Origin: Bacteroidales bacterium
Lineage (GTDB): Bacteria; Bacteroidota; Bacteroidia; Bacteroidales; VadinHA17
NCBI GenBank assembly: GCA_003141715.1
Contig: PLNF01000065.1
Location: forward strand, 41,735-87,167
Direction: 5' to 3'
Length of the DNA stretch: 45,433 nt
In this document: piece after piece, positions 1 through 7,666 of the stretch
Layout of the letters: each line of letters begins with the position of its first letter
How positions within the stretch are numbered: the first letter of the stretch is position 1
Translations under genes and position numbers: made by a program
The notes under the pieces: generated by a model
Told to the model about the DNA's origin: nothing
Seen by the model: only the letters and a program-made list of their open reading frames with translations
Database searches by the model: none

Positions 1-827
1 TGGAGTATCAAAGCCCTTCGGACAGGAATATGGTTGCACAGCAACCGACAAGCGATTGGAGGGATGAACAATGGGTGACAGGATATGGACTATTTGTGAA
101 CACACTTGTATACAGCTATCTCCGGCTCCTGGGAAAGAACGATAAAGCTGACAGAATACATAGCGAAATGAGCCGGTTCACCATTACAGGCGGTACGATA
201 CATCGTCATGTTCATGAAGGTCTTGTTGTAAAACATAAACCCTATTATGCTTTCTGGTCATATAAAATTCATAGCAGTGAACGGTTTGACCTTCTCGGTA
301 ACAGTCTTGCCATACTCTCAGGAATCGCCTCTCCCTCGCGGGCTGAGGAGATGATTTCATGGATCGAAGAGGAGTGTGATGGCATGAAAAAAAGCGGTGA
401 CCTGGCAGTCGGCCTTCCGCCTAACTTCTTTCCCTATATCAAACCTGAAGATCCTGACTGGCTTCCAAGATATGCAATCTACAATAAACCGGGAGAATAC
501 CATAACGGTGGTATCTGGCCTTTTGTATGCGGGTTATATGTGGCTGCTTTAGTTGCTGCTAAAAAATATGTACTTGCAAGTGAGAAGCTGGTTATACTTA
601 CAAATATTATCAAAACCTCTAATACGGCAAAAGTCAATTTTGGATTTAATGAGTGGATAAAAGCACAGGATGGCAAACCTATGGGCCAGGACTGGCAAAC
701 ATGGAGTGCCGCACTATATCTCTATGCTGTAAAATGTGTCGAGACAAAACAAACTCCATTTTTTGATGAGATGCGTTGTTCTCCAAGTGAATCAAAACCA
801 GAATACAAAAGAAGGAAAAACACCTGA
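1..827 (+). CDS. Glycosidase, GH100 invertase / amylo-alpha-1,6-glucosidase-like, C-terminal part (5' truncated)
   Basis: The reading frame is open from the left edge, so the first ATG at 30 is probably internal and the gene starts outside the window. About 274 residues remain. They look like the C-terminal half of an (alpha/alpha)6 barrel glycosidase: an SDWRDEQW segment near the left edge, a YHNGGIWPF segment about two thirds along, and near the end GFNEWIKAQDGKP followed by QDWQTWSAALYLYA. This order (YHNG-WP, then a substrate-loop Glu, then QxWTxA) is that of GH100 neutral invertases and of debranching-enzyme C-terminal domains. A role in sucrose or glucan hydrolysis is inferred from the family. 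The last 25 residues are charged and look like a tail. Substrate is not decidable from this fragment. Confidence 0.6.
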   Translation, partial: EYQSPSDRNMVAQQPTSDWRDEQWVTGYGLFVNTLVYSYLRLLGKNDKADRIHSEMSRFTITGGTIHRHVHEGLVVKHKPYYAFWSYKIHSSERFDLLGNSLAILSGIASPSRAEEMISWIEEECDGMKKSGDLAVGLPPNFFPYIKPEDPDWLPRYAIYNKPGEYHNGGIWPFVCGLYVAALVAAKKYVLASEKLVILTNIIKTSNTAKVNFGFNEWIKAQDGKPMGQDWQTWSAALYLYAVKCVETKQTPFFDEMRCSPSESKPEYKRRKNT

Positions 828-831
828 AAAT

Positions 832-897
832 GTGTGAATTATATAATCTTATTATAGAATTATATAACTATTAATTTGAGTCTAACTCGTAATTTTA
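832..897 (+). promoter_or_regulatory. Tandem-repeat promoter module, copy A (upstream of csbD-like gene)
   Basis: GTGTGAAT begins at 832. The two direct repeats are AATTATATAAT (837-847) and AATTATATAAC (858-868), 21 bp apart. A TAATTTTA -7-like element lies at 890-897, 58 bp from the module start. It sits 39 bp upstream of the CsbD-like ATG. This is one of eight gapless copies in the window. Confidence 0.75.
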
Positions 898-935
898 CAT
901 TAATAATGTTTTAATTTCATTCTAAAATCGGACAA

Positions 936-1118
936 ATGGATAACAATATAATTGGATTCTGGAACGGGAAAAAGGAAAAACTAAAGCAAAAATTTCCAAT
1001 AATCATTGATGATGATTTGCGTTTCCCCGAAGGAAAGGAAAAGGAAATGATAGAAATTCTGGGCAATAAGCTGGGGAAGACAAAACAAGAACTGCTCCAC
1101 ATTATTATAGCACTGTAG
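936..1118 (+). CDS. CsbD-like general stress protein
   Basis: A 60-residue soluble, charged protein. It has the CsbD layout: an N-terminal GFWNGKKEKLKQKFP segment, a central DDDLRFPEGKEKEM segment and a C-terminal LGNKLGKTKQELLHII helix, matching the G-K-LKQKF, DDDL-x-EGKE and LGKTKEEL blocks of Bacteroidota CsbD proteins. The family is induced by general stress in several bacteria and its biochemical role is unknown. It stands first behind promoter copy A. A short hairpin (GCAGGA/TCCTGC) follows the stop codon. A shortened paralogue lies at 3059-3178 and a possible remnant at 14012-14083. Confidence 0.75.
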   Translation: MDNNIIGFWNGKKEKLKQKFPIIIDDDLRFPEGKEKEMIEILGNKLGKTKQELLHIIIAL

Positions 1119-1172
1119 CAGGAGTATTCCTGCATGAGATTTTCATAAGTATATCAGATTAAAAAGGAAACT

Positions 1173-1403
1173 ATGAGCACAAGAAGATTTGTAACATCGA
1201 ACAGAACAGCAATCTATATAATCGCAGTTGTGGTTATTATTGTGGCTTTTCTGTTATTAGGGGGCGGTCCATGGATGACTGGGATGATGCATAGAGGCAG
1301 ATCAATGGGTACGGTTCATTTGCATTGGGGACAGATCCTGATTAGTTTAGGGCTCGGATTCCTGTTGGGATTATTAGCATCCAGGAGAAAATGGTTATCG
1401 TAA
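1173..1403 (+). CDS. Small two-helix membrane protein, function unknown
   Basis: A 76-residue protein with two hydrophobic helices, roughly residues 13-31 and 54-70, joined by a short Met/Gly/His-rich loop (PWMTGMMHRGRSMG). It ends in a basic RRKW tail, which suggests both ends face the cytoplasm. I recognise no family. It lies 54 bp downstream of the CsbD-like gene with no separate promoter visible, so the two are probably co-transcribed from promoter copy A. The Met/His loop could bind a metal, but that is speculation. Confidence 0.6.
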   Translation: MSTRRFVTSNRTAIYIIAVVVIIVAFLLLGGGPWMTGMMHRGRSMGTVHLHWGQILISLGLGFLLGLLASRRKWLS

Positions 1404-1717
1404 TAATGAGTCATTTTTCATTAATCAGACAAAATCTTCAAGTTCAGATAATTCGGATTCGGCATATCCGGTTATAGAAATTGCCGAATATTCCTGACAC
1501 GCAGACTATTAATGAATCTGATGCAAAGGTAGAAGAAATAACAGCTTCAATAACCAGTCTCACCAAAATTTTCACGTGTGAATTATATAACTCTTTTCAA
1601 AAGTTATGTAACACTTACGAAAAGCCAAAGTCATAATTTTGTTACGATTAAGTATTACTCTTATGATTACGGGATCATTGGCTAATAATCTCTTTTTTTA
1701 ATTTCAACTACATAACT
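1404..1717 (+). other. Intergenic region, 314 bp
   Basis: The left two thirds (1404-1570) hold nothing I can identify: no convincing short ORF, and no terminator apart from an AT-rich stretch. The right third carries promoter copy B and the leader of the DUF6600 gene. Confidence 0.6.
1576..1641 (+). promoter_or_regulatory. Tandem-repeat promoter module, copy B (upstream of DUF6600 gene)
   Basis: GTGTGAAT begins at 1576. The repeats end in TATAAC (1586-1591) and TGTAAC (1607-1612), 21 bp apart. A perfect Bacteroidota -7 element, TAATTTTG, lies at 1634-1641, 58 bp from the module start. The coding start is 77 bp further on. This copy is one of the closest to the consensus. Confidence 0.85.
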
Positions 1718-3016
1718 ATGAAATCAAATGTTAAAGTTTTAGTATTATTAATAATGGTGATTATTACTTCTGTAATATTTACAAAAAGTGCATCAGCTCA
1801 GCAATCTAATGTAAGTTTCCAGGTTTTCTATGATCAATTAAGCCCTTATGGAGAATGGGTAAATTATCCTAATTACGGCTATGTATGGATTCCGGATGCC
1901 GGACCGGATTTTGTACCGTATTCGACTCAGGGTCATTGGATCCTGACGGACTTTGGATGGACATGGATGTCTGATTACAGTTGGGGTTGGGCGCCTTTTC
2001 ACTATGGTCGGTGGAATTACGATCATTTTTATGGTTGGTTCTGGGTACCAGATAATGAATGGGGTCCTGCATGGGTTTCCTGGAGAAGAGCTGACGGTTA
2101 CTATGGCTGGGCTCCTATGGAACCCGGGATAAGTCTTTCTGTAAGTTTTAGCAGGGGATATGATAGCCACGACGATCATTGGATATTCGTAAGGGACCGC
2201 GATATTGACAGAGCTGACCTAAATCATTATTATATCAGTCGGACTGATCAGGACCGGATCGTCAGACGTTCATCAGTGATTAATAGTACGTATGTTGATA
2301 GCAGAAGGCATACGACATATGTCACAGGGCCGGCCAGGGCAGATATTCAAAAAGCCACAGGAAGACAGGTTAAATCTGTAGCTATTCAGGACAACAATAA
2401 ACCAGGACAAAATCTGAGTAATGGCCATTTCAGTATATACAGGCCTCAGGTTATAAAAAACAACGATAAGGAAAAGAAGCCTGCACCCTCCAGAATAACT
2501 GACCTAAAGGATGTGAAACAACCTTCAGAAAGGAAAGTTACAAATCAACAAGGAAACTTAAAATCTACAAATAAAATCAAAGATGTCCAACAGCCAAATA
2601 CAGTTAATCCCCAGAAAAATTTAAATAATGTAAAGCCTTTACAATCGAAGAATGCAAGTCCAAAACAGAATATCAAAACAGTAAAACAGCCGGATAAAGT
2701 AAAGACATCGAATACAAATCAATCTCAGAATATTAAAAAAGACCAACAACCAAATAATGTAAAGACATTAAATACAAATCAATCTCAGAATATTAAAAGG
2801 GAACAGCAACCAAATAGTGTAAAGACATTGAATACAATTCCATCTCAGAATGTCAAAAGAGAACTGCAACCGAATAATGTTAAGACGGTGAATACAAATC
2901 CGTCGCAAAACACCGGGAAGGGAAAGCAATTGAAAACTACAAAATCATCTGTAAAAAGCAAAAAAGACCAACAAAATAAATCAAATGCTGTCGAGGATAT
3001 AAAGAAGAAAGAATAA
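1718..3016 (+). CDS. Secreted DUF6600-type Trp/Tyr-rich protein with repetitive tail
   Basis: A 432-residue exported protein. The signal peptide is about residues 1-27 (cleavage after ASA). Residues 33-140 are packed with Trp, Tyr and Gly in repeats such as GEWVNYPNYGYVWIP, GHWILTDFGWTWMSD and GWAPFHYGRW, the pattern of DUF6600/YXWGXW proteins common in Bacteroidota envelopes. Residues 140-220 are charged. From about 240 the protein is low complexity, rich in Asn/Gln/Lys, and contains 20-residue repeats encoded by 60-bp DNA repeats. It is driven by promoter copy B and followed by a CsbD-like short gene. The family has no established biochemical role. An envelope or periplasmic stress function is inferred from the export signal and promoter. 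Confidence 0.75.
   Translation: MKSNVKVLVLLIMVIITSVIFTKSASAQQSNVSFQVFYDQLSPYGEWVNYPNYGYVWIPDAGPDFVPYSTQGHWILTDFGWTWMSDYSWGWAPFHYGRWNYDHFYGWFWVPDNEWGPAWVSWRRADGYYGWAPMEPGISLSVSFSRGYDSHDDHWIFVRDRDIDRADLNHYYISRTDQDRIVRRSSVINSTYVDSRRHTTYVTGPARADIQKATGRQVKSVAIQDNNKPGQNLSNGHFSIYRPQVIKNNDKEKKPAPSRITDLKDVKQPSERKVTNQQGNLKSTNKIKDVQQPNTVNPQKNLNNVKPLQSKNASPKQNIKTVKQPDKVKTSNTNQSQNIKKDQQPNNVKTLNTNQSQNIKREQQPNSVKTLNTIPSQNVKRELQPNNVKTVNTNPSQNTGKGKQLKTTKSSVKSKKDQQNKSNAVEDIKKKE
2701..2936 (+). repeat. 60-bp in-frame tandem repeats in the DUF6600 gene
   Basis: Four consecutive 60-bp units, the last incomplete, encode a 20-residue motif of the form VKT-NTNQSQNIKREQQPNN. The first two units are the most alike and the fourth the most diverged. 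A weaker fifth unit lies upstream, around 2630-2700. The unit length is a multiple of three, so copy-number changes keep the frame. Confidence 0.85.
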
Positions 3017-3058
3017 CATAGATTCTCTTGAATTTTAATGCACCTTAAATCAGACATC

Positions 3059-3178
3059 ATGAATACTAATATACTAGGGTACTGGGGCAAGAAAAAAGAA
3101 AAGGAGATGATTGAAATGCTAGGTAATAAACTTGGAAAGTCAAAACAGGAGTTGCTTTACATTATTGTTGCACTATAG
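3059..3178 (+). CDS. Shortened CsbD-like paralogue (39 aa)
   Basis: An ATG-started frame of 39 codons reads MNTNILGYWGKKKEK joined directly to EMIEMLGNKLGKSKQELL. Against the CsbD-like protein at 936 it keeps the first 15 and last 24 residues and lacks 21 residues (63 bp) containing the LKQKFP and DDDL blocks. At the junction both genes carry purine-rich GGAAAAGG-type sequence, which would favour slippage. Its stop is followed by a GGATA/TATCC hairpin equivalent to the one behind the first copy. It may be a functional micro-protein or a decayed duplicate; the intact frame favours some use. It lies 42 bp after the DUF6600 gene. Confidence 0.65.
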   Translation: MNTNILGYWGKKKEKEMIEMLGNKLGKSKQELLYIIVAL

Positions 3179-3238
3179 CAGGATAAACTATCCGGACATT
3201 CTGAATCAGATTGGTACAAATGAAATCAAATATCATTC

Positions 3239-4075
3239 ATGAAAAAAATTCATCCTGTTATTAAAGTAAAAAGTATTGCAAGGGAGCAATCCATTAGACT
3301 CAGCGAAAAAGCAATAGCGAAGACGGCTGAGGCACACAACTTTTTAACAGATGTCGCCGATTTTTTTTTATTTCTTTCACGTACGTTTAAAGAAACTTTT
3401 TCCCGCGATTTCGAATTCAAAGAGTTTTTACGTCAGGCTTTTAAGATCGGTTATAAATCTCTTCCGCTTATTTCAGTAACCGGATTAATTATGGGATTAG
3501 TGCTTACAATTCAGGCAAGGCCATCATTGGTTCATTTCGGGGCAGGATCCTTACTGCCCGGAATGGTAGCTGTATCTCTCATCAGGGAAATGGGCCCGGT
3601 TATAACGGCATTAATATGTGCAGGTAAAATTGGTTCTGGTATGGGGGCAGAGTTGGGTTCAATGAAAGTTACTGAGCAGATTGATGCTATGGAAGTATCG
3701 TCCACCAATCCTATGAAATTCTTAGTTGTTACAAGAGTATTAGCTGCCACATTGATGATACCCTTATTAATATTATATGCTGACTCTATTGGTATCTTAG
3801 GAAGTTGGATTGGAGTAAATATTAAAGGAGATGTACCTTTTGTTTTATTCTGTTCTCAGGCTTTTAGCCATCTTGAGTTTATTGATTTTCTGCCTGCTGT
3901 TGTCAAATCGTTCTTTTTTGGCGCTGTGATTGGTTTAGTAGGATGTTATAAAGGATATAACGCCGGACGTGGGACAGAGAGCGTGGGAATTGCAGCAAAT
4001 TCAGCTGTGGTGATATCCTCCTTACTTGTTATAATTGTAGACCTTATTGCCGTGCAGATAACCGATTTACTATAA
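3239..4075 (+). CDS. mlaE: MlaE-family ABC transporter permease
   Basis: A 278-residue inner-membrane permease of the MlaE/YrbE family. Residues 1-60 form a charged, probably amphipathic N-terminal region. About five hydrophobic segments follow. The family core is visible at about residues 100-160: LLPGMVAVSLIREMGPVITALICAGK and then GAELGSMKVTEQIDAMEV, with the conserved REMGP and EQIDA blocks. It forms the membrane core of an MCE-type phospholipid transporter with the ATPase and MCE protein that follow. Only 11 bp separate it from the ATPase gene, so they form an operon. The complex moves lipids between inner and outer membranes; direction cannot be told from sequence. No copy of the tandem-repeat promoter precedes this operon. 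Confidence 0.9.
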   Translation: MKKIHPVIKVKSIAREQSIRLSEKAIAKTAEAHNFLTDVADFFLFLSRTFKETFSRDFEFKEFLRQAFKIGYKSLPLISVTGLIMGLVLTIQARPSLVHFGAGSLLPGMVAVSLIREMGPVITALICAGKIGSGMGAELGSMKVTEQIDAMEVSSTNPMKFLVVTRVLAATLMIPLLILYADSIGILGSWIGVNIKGDVPFVLFCSQAFSHLEFIDFLPAVVKSFFFGAVIGLVGCYKGYNAGRGTESVGIAANSAVVISSLLVIIVDLIAVQITDLL

Positions 4076-4086
4076 TTTGAAAAATT

Positions 4087-4863
4087 ATGAATCCTTCCCA
4101 GACAGCAGCAATCATTCCGGCCAAAACAAAAAGCCGTGAACAGGTTATTGTTATAAACAACCTAAGGAAAGGATTTGGTACACAGGAAGTCCTGAAAAAT
4201 GTGTCGTTACAGCTTTTTAAAGGCGAAAACCTGGCAGTGCTTGGAAAATCCGGCTCAGGAAAATCCGTCCTGATAAAATGCATTGTCCGTTTATTTAATC
4301 CTGATTATGGTACAATCAATATACTCGGGGAAGATGTAAGTACATTAAACAATGAAAGCTTAGGAGAGTTGCGAAAGAAAATTGGTTTTCTTTTTCAGAG
4401 TGGTGCATTGTATGATTCCATGACTGTCAGACAAAATCTGGAATTCCCGTTACGAAGAATAAAAAAGAATCTTTCAAAAAAAGAGATAGACGAAAAAGTA
4501 TATGAAGCATTAGAAAATGTTGGTTTATCTGATGCCCTGGATAAAATGCCATCTCAGTTATCAGGCGGAATGCGTAAGCGAATCAGCCTGGCACGAACAA
4601 TTGTTGTTGACCCAATGATCATTTTATACGATGAACCAACAACCGGGCTTGACCCGGCAACCTCAGATGAAATAAGTTCACTCATCAACGATGTTCAGAA
4701 AAAATATAAAACTTCTTCCCTCATTATCACACATGATATAGAATGCGCCCGCAATACAGCAAACCGCGCTATCATGCTGCATGATGGTGAAGTTTATAAG
4801 GAAGGCGAATTGTCGGAATTTGAAAAGTCCTCTGATACATTAATCAGATCATTCTTTAAATAA
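4087..4863 (+). CDS. mlaF: MlaF-family ABC transporter ATPase
   Basis: A 258-residue ATPase that would energise the MlaE permease. Walker A is GKSGSGKS (residues 53-60). The Q-loop is FLFQSGALYDSMTV, with the SGALFD-like block typical of MlaF. The ABC signature is LSGGMRKR (about 158-165), Walker B is IILYDEP (about 178-184) and the switch His is in ITHD. The first 18 residues before the ABC core are polar and probably flexible. The gene sits between the permease and the MCE gene, 35 bp before the latter. All catalytic motifs are intact. Confidence 0.92.
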   Translation: MNPSQTAAIIPAKTKSREQVIVINNLRKGFGTQEVLKNVSLQLFKGENLAVLGKSGSGKSVLIKCIVRLFNPDYGTINILGEDVSTLNNESLGELRKKIGFLFQSGALYDSMTVRQNLEFPLRRIKKNLSKKEIDEKVYEALENVGLSDALDKMPSQLSGGMRKRISLARTIVVDPMIILYDEPTTGLDPATSDEISSLINDVQKKYKTSSLIITHDIECARNTANRAIMLHDGEVYKEGELSEFEKSSDTLIRSFFK

Positions 4864-4898
4864 TTATTGAATAAGTCTCAGATTTAAAACCATAAAAT

Positions 4899-5645
4899 AT
4901 GGAAAAGCATACAACTAAATTCAAAGTACGGTTAGGATTGTTTATCGCAGGCGGATTGATGATTTTTATAGTAGCTGTTTTTATAATAGGAAGACAGAAA
5001 AATCTATTTGTCCCTGTCTATAAACTTACTACGACTTTTTATAATGTAAGCGGATTGCAGGTTGGAAATAATATCCGTTTTTCAGGAATCGATGTTGGAA
5101 CGGTTGACAATATTAAAATAATTAATGATTCAACTGTTCAGGTTGATATGCTGATACAAAAAAATGTTCAGCAATTCATCAAAGCAGATTGTGAAGCAGC
5201 CATCGGTTCCGCCGGACTTATCGGAGACCGTATTTTAATTATTACTCAAGGCAGTTCTGATGCTGCTTTGGCAAAAGACGGGCAGCAAATTACATCAAAG
5301 GAACCGGTTGAACCGGATGCAATCATGGCAAGTCTGCAGGTAACGGCAGATAATGCTGCAATTGTTTCATTACAACTGGCAGAGATTATGACTAAGGTGA
5401 ATAGTGGAAGCGGTACACTTGGCAGATTTATCCAGGATTCAACAATTGCGGAAAACATTAATCAGACTATTGTAAATCTTAAAAAGAGCAGTAAGGGGTT
5501 GGATGAAAATATGAAAGCAGCCAAGGAAAATTTCCTTTTCAGAGGTTATTATAAGAGAAAAGAAAAAGCAGCTGAAAAAATCAAGATTGATTCTGCAGAA
5601 AAAAAAGCAGAAGTCCTAAAAGTAAATGAGAAAAAGAAAAAGTAA
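4899..5645 (+). CDS. mlaD: MlaD-family MCE-domain lipid-binding protein
   Basis: A 248-residue protein with one N-terminal transmembrane helix (about 12-31) and a single MCE domain (about 38-118), including VSGLQVGNNIRFSGIDVGTV and the GSAGLIGDRILII strand. A helical region with NSGSGTLGRFIQD follows, a pattern often seen after MCE domains. The last 45 residues are extremely Lys/Glu-rich. MCE proteins form a hexameric ring that collects lipid from the MlaE permease on the periplasmic side. The gene is third in the mla operon and is followed after 35 bp by an outer-membrane barrel gene that could supply the distal end of the route. Confidence 0.9.
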   Translation: MEKHTTKFKVRLGLFIAGGLMIFIVAVFIIGRQKNLFVPVYKLTTTFYNVSGLQVGNNIRFSGIDVGTVDNIKIINDSTVQVDMLIQKNVQQFIKADCEAAIGSAGLIGDRILIITQGSSDAALAKDGQQITSKEPVEPDAIMASLQVTADNAAIVSLQLAEIMTKVNSGSGTLGRFIQDSTIAENINQTIVNLKKSSKGLDENMKAAKENFLFRGYYKRKEKAAEKIKIDSAEKKAEVLKVNEKKKK

Positions 5646-5680
5646 TTTTTTGATAAAACGTTCAAAAATGGGAAACCCAA

Positions 5681-7519
5681 ATGTGGTCCAAAAAAATATT
5701 CATACTGTTTTTTGTTTCAGTTTTTATCAGCGCTTTTGCATTTGCACAAGAAACTCCTGTCAAAACAGACTCCACTCATCTTTATAAGGATATTGAAACC
5801 TATTCGAAACGAAACAAGTTTAATACGTTCATTTACCGGTTAATATTCAAACCAATCACTATCATTTCAAAAAAAGGAGTCAAAAAGAAAGCTTATAAAA
5901 AACTGATCCAGAAACCATACAGCACCTTCCAGGGGAAAATTATCAGGAAAATCAACATTATTACACTTGATCCTTTTGGTTACTCTGCAATTGACACGAC
6001 TGTAGTCTCGCAAAACAAACTGACTAAAGCGGGGAACAATTTGCATATTAAAACACAAACTATCGCGATCCGAAACCTGTTGCTTATCCATGAAAATGAA
6101 CCGTTCAATTCTTTTTTTGTAAAAGAGTCGGAGCGCTTGATCCGCAACCAGAAATTTGTGCATGATGTTTTTTTTTACGTTTCCTCTCCCGGACTAAAAT
6201 CTGATTCAGTAGATATTTTTATCCGCGAATTGGATAACTGGAGTATCGATGCTGAAGCAGCCATTTCAACTTCACATATAAAATTCGGAATATCAGATAA
6301 AAATTTTTTAGGATTAGGACACGAGTTTCAGAATGTCTTCTCAAGAAATTTTAATACTGGAATCAGTGCCTTTAATACTAATTATTTCATTCCGAATATA
6401 ATGACCACTTACATCAACTCAAATTTGCACTATGTAGTCGACGGATACGGAAATAACAGAAGGAGCCTTGCTATTGACCGGCCATTTTATTCTCCATATG
6501 CAAAGTGGGCTGGAGGTATATCATTTTCTACTGAGGTTAAAAGAGATTCCCTTGTAGGTATGAATCCGTTATATGTTCCTTTGAATTTAAAATTTAAAAC
6601 TCAGGATTTTTGGGCAGGTAAGGCAATTCAGATCTTCAAAGGCTCTACCGAGGATGAACTGGCAACTAATTTAATATTTTCAGCCCGTTATCTGCGTATC
6701 CGTTACCTTCAAAAACCGACTGATATTAATGACCCGTTACAAATATATTCCAACGAAGATTTTTACTTAACCGGAATAGGCATTTCTACACGTAAATATG
6801 TTCAGGATACATATATTTTTAAATATGGCACAATTGAGGATGTTCCGGTCGGAAAGGTTATTGAATTGAAAGGAGGTTATCAGTTAAGAAATAATTCCTG
6901 GCGGCCGTATTTAGGAATGCGGGTTTCCTTTGGAAACTATAATGAATGGGGATATCTGAGTACCATCTTTGAATACGGAACTTTCTTTCGCGCATCACAT
7001 TCTGAACAGGGTGTTATTACTTTTGGTGTAAATTATTTCACAGGATTATTTGAAATCGGGAAATGGAAATTCAGGCAATTTGTAAAACCGCAGGTCACTA
7101 TTGGCATAAACCGTTTCTCTTATGATAGTCTTACACTCAACGACGGTTATGGTCTGAATGGATTTAACAGTACTACTTTGTCAGGCACAAATCGCCTGTT
7201 ATTTACTTTGCAAACACAATCATACGCTCCATGGAATTTTATAGGTTTCCATTTTGGACCCTATCTTACCTATTCTCTTGGTATGGTTGGTGATGCTGTA
7301 ACCGGATTTAAGAACAGAAAAGTGTATTCACAGATAGGTTTTGGTATTTTAATAAAAAATGAAAACCTGTTTTTTAATACATTTCAGATATCCATTTCAT
7401 TTTATCCGGTAATCCCCGGCACTGGACAGAATATTATTAAAATGAACTCCTTCAGCACAAATGATTTCGGTTTCCGGGATTTTGAAATCGGGAAACCGGT
7501 ACCAGTGTTATACCGATAA
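5681..7519 (+). CDS. POTRA/Omp85-like outer-membrane beta-barrel protein
   Basis: A 612-residue exported protein with a signal peptide of about residues 1-22 (FAFA cleavage). Residues 85-190 resemble a POTRA region: GKIIRKINIITLDPFG, a long insert, then KESERLIRNQKFVHDVFFYV and SDSVDIFIREL. From about 200 the sequence alternates in the manner of a large beta barrel, starting with ISDKNFLGLGHEFQNVF, as in BamA/TamA-like proteins. The barrel lacks the usual terminal Phe and ends VPVLYR. It lies directly behind mlaEFD with a 35-bp gap and no terminator, so an outer-membrane partner of the lipid transporter is plausible but inferred. Alternatively it could be an independent assembly or secretion protein. 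Confidence 0.75.
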   Translation: MWSKKIFILFFVSVFISAFAFAQETPVKTDSTHLYKDIETYSKRNKFNTFIYRLIFKPITIISKKGVKKKAYKKLIQKPYSTFQGKIIRKINIITLDPFGYSAIDTTVVSQNKLTKAGNNLHIKTQTIAIRNLLLIHENEPFNSFFVKESERLIRNQKFVHDVFFYVSSPGLKSDSVDIFIRELDNWSIDAEAAISTSHIKFGISDKNFLGLGHEFQNVFSRNFNTGISAFNTNYFIPNIMTTYINSNLHYVVDGYGNNRRSLAIDRPFYSPYAKWAGGISFSTEVKRDSLVGMNPLYVPLNLKFKTQDFWAGKAIQIFKGSTEDELATNLIFSARYLRIRYLQKPTDINDPLQIYSNEDFYLTGIGISTRKYVQDTYIFKYGTIEDVPVGKVIELKGGYQLRNNSWRPYLGMRVSFGNYNEWGYLSTIFEYGTFFRASHSEQGVITFGVNYFTGLFEIGKWKFRQFVKPQVTIGINRFSYDSLTLNDGYGLNGFNSTTLSGTNRLLFTLQTQSYAPWNFIGFHFGPYLTYSLGMVGDAVTGFKNRKVYSQIGFGILIKNENLFFNTFQISISFYPVIPGTGQNIIKMNSFSTNDFGFRDFEIGKPVPVLYR

Positions 7520-7521
7520 AG

Positions 7522-7545
7522 AAGAGTATATCACATTATATTCTT
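7522..7545 (+). terminator. Possible hairpin terminator after the mla operon
   Basis: AAGAGTATA pairs with TATATTCTT over nine positions (one G-U), with a six-base loop. It starts three bases after the stop codon of the barrel gene. There is no clear T-run behind it, so termination strength is uncertain. Confidence 0.35.
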
Positions 7546-7562
7546 ACCTCGCTGCTGCCAAC

Positions 7563-7628
7563 GTGTGAATGATGTAACTCTTTTCAATAGTTATGTAATA
7601 CTTCCGGAAATAAGCGGGTCTACCTTTG
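7563..7628 (+). promoter_or_regulatory. Tandem-repeat promoter module, copy C (upstream of Ig/DUF3494 lipoproteins)
   Basis: GTGTGAAT begins at 7563. The repeats end in TGTAAC (7573-7578) and TGTAAT (7594-7599). A perfect -7 element, TACCTTTG, lies at 7621-7628, again 58 bp from the module start. The ATG at 7667 is 38 bp downstream. Between repeat and -7 the sequence ACTTCCGGAAATAAG closely matches copy E. Confidence 0.85.
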
Positions 7629-7666
7629 CCCTGTGATAATATTTTCACACTTTAACTTAATCTAAA

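Noticed and set aside
1586-1612. Reading the promoter modules as terminator hairpins, since ATAACT and AGTTAT are inverted
   Set aside because: Copies are always upstream of genes at a fixed 58-bp distance to a -7 element, there is no T-run behind them, and the stem is not kept in all copies, whereas the direct repeat is.
2701-2936. Regular 60-bp repeats as a CRISPR array
   Set aside because: Units are contiguous, in frame inside a long coding sequence, and there are no unique spacers.
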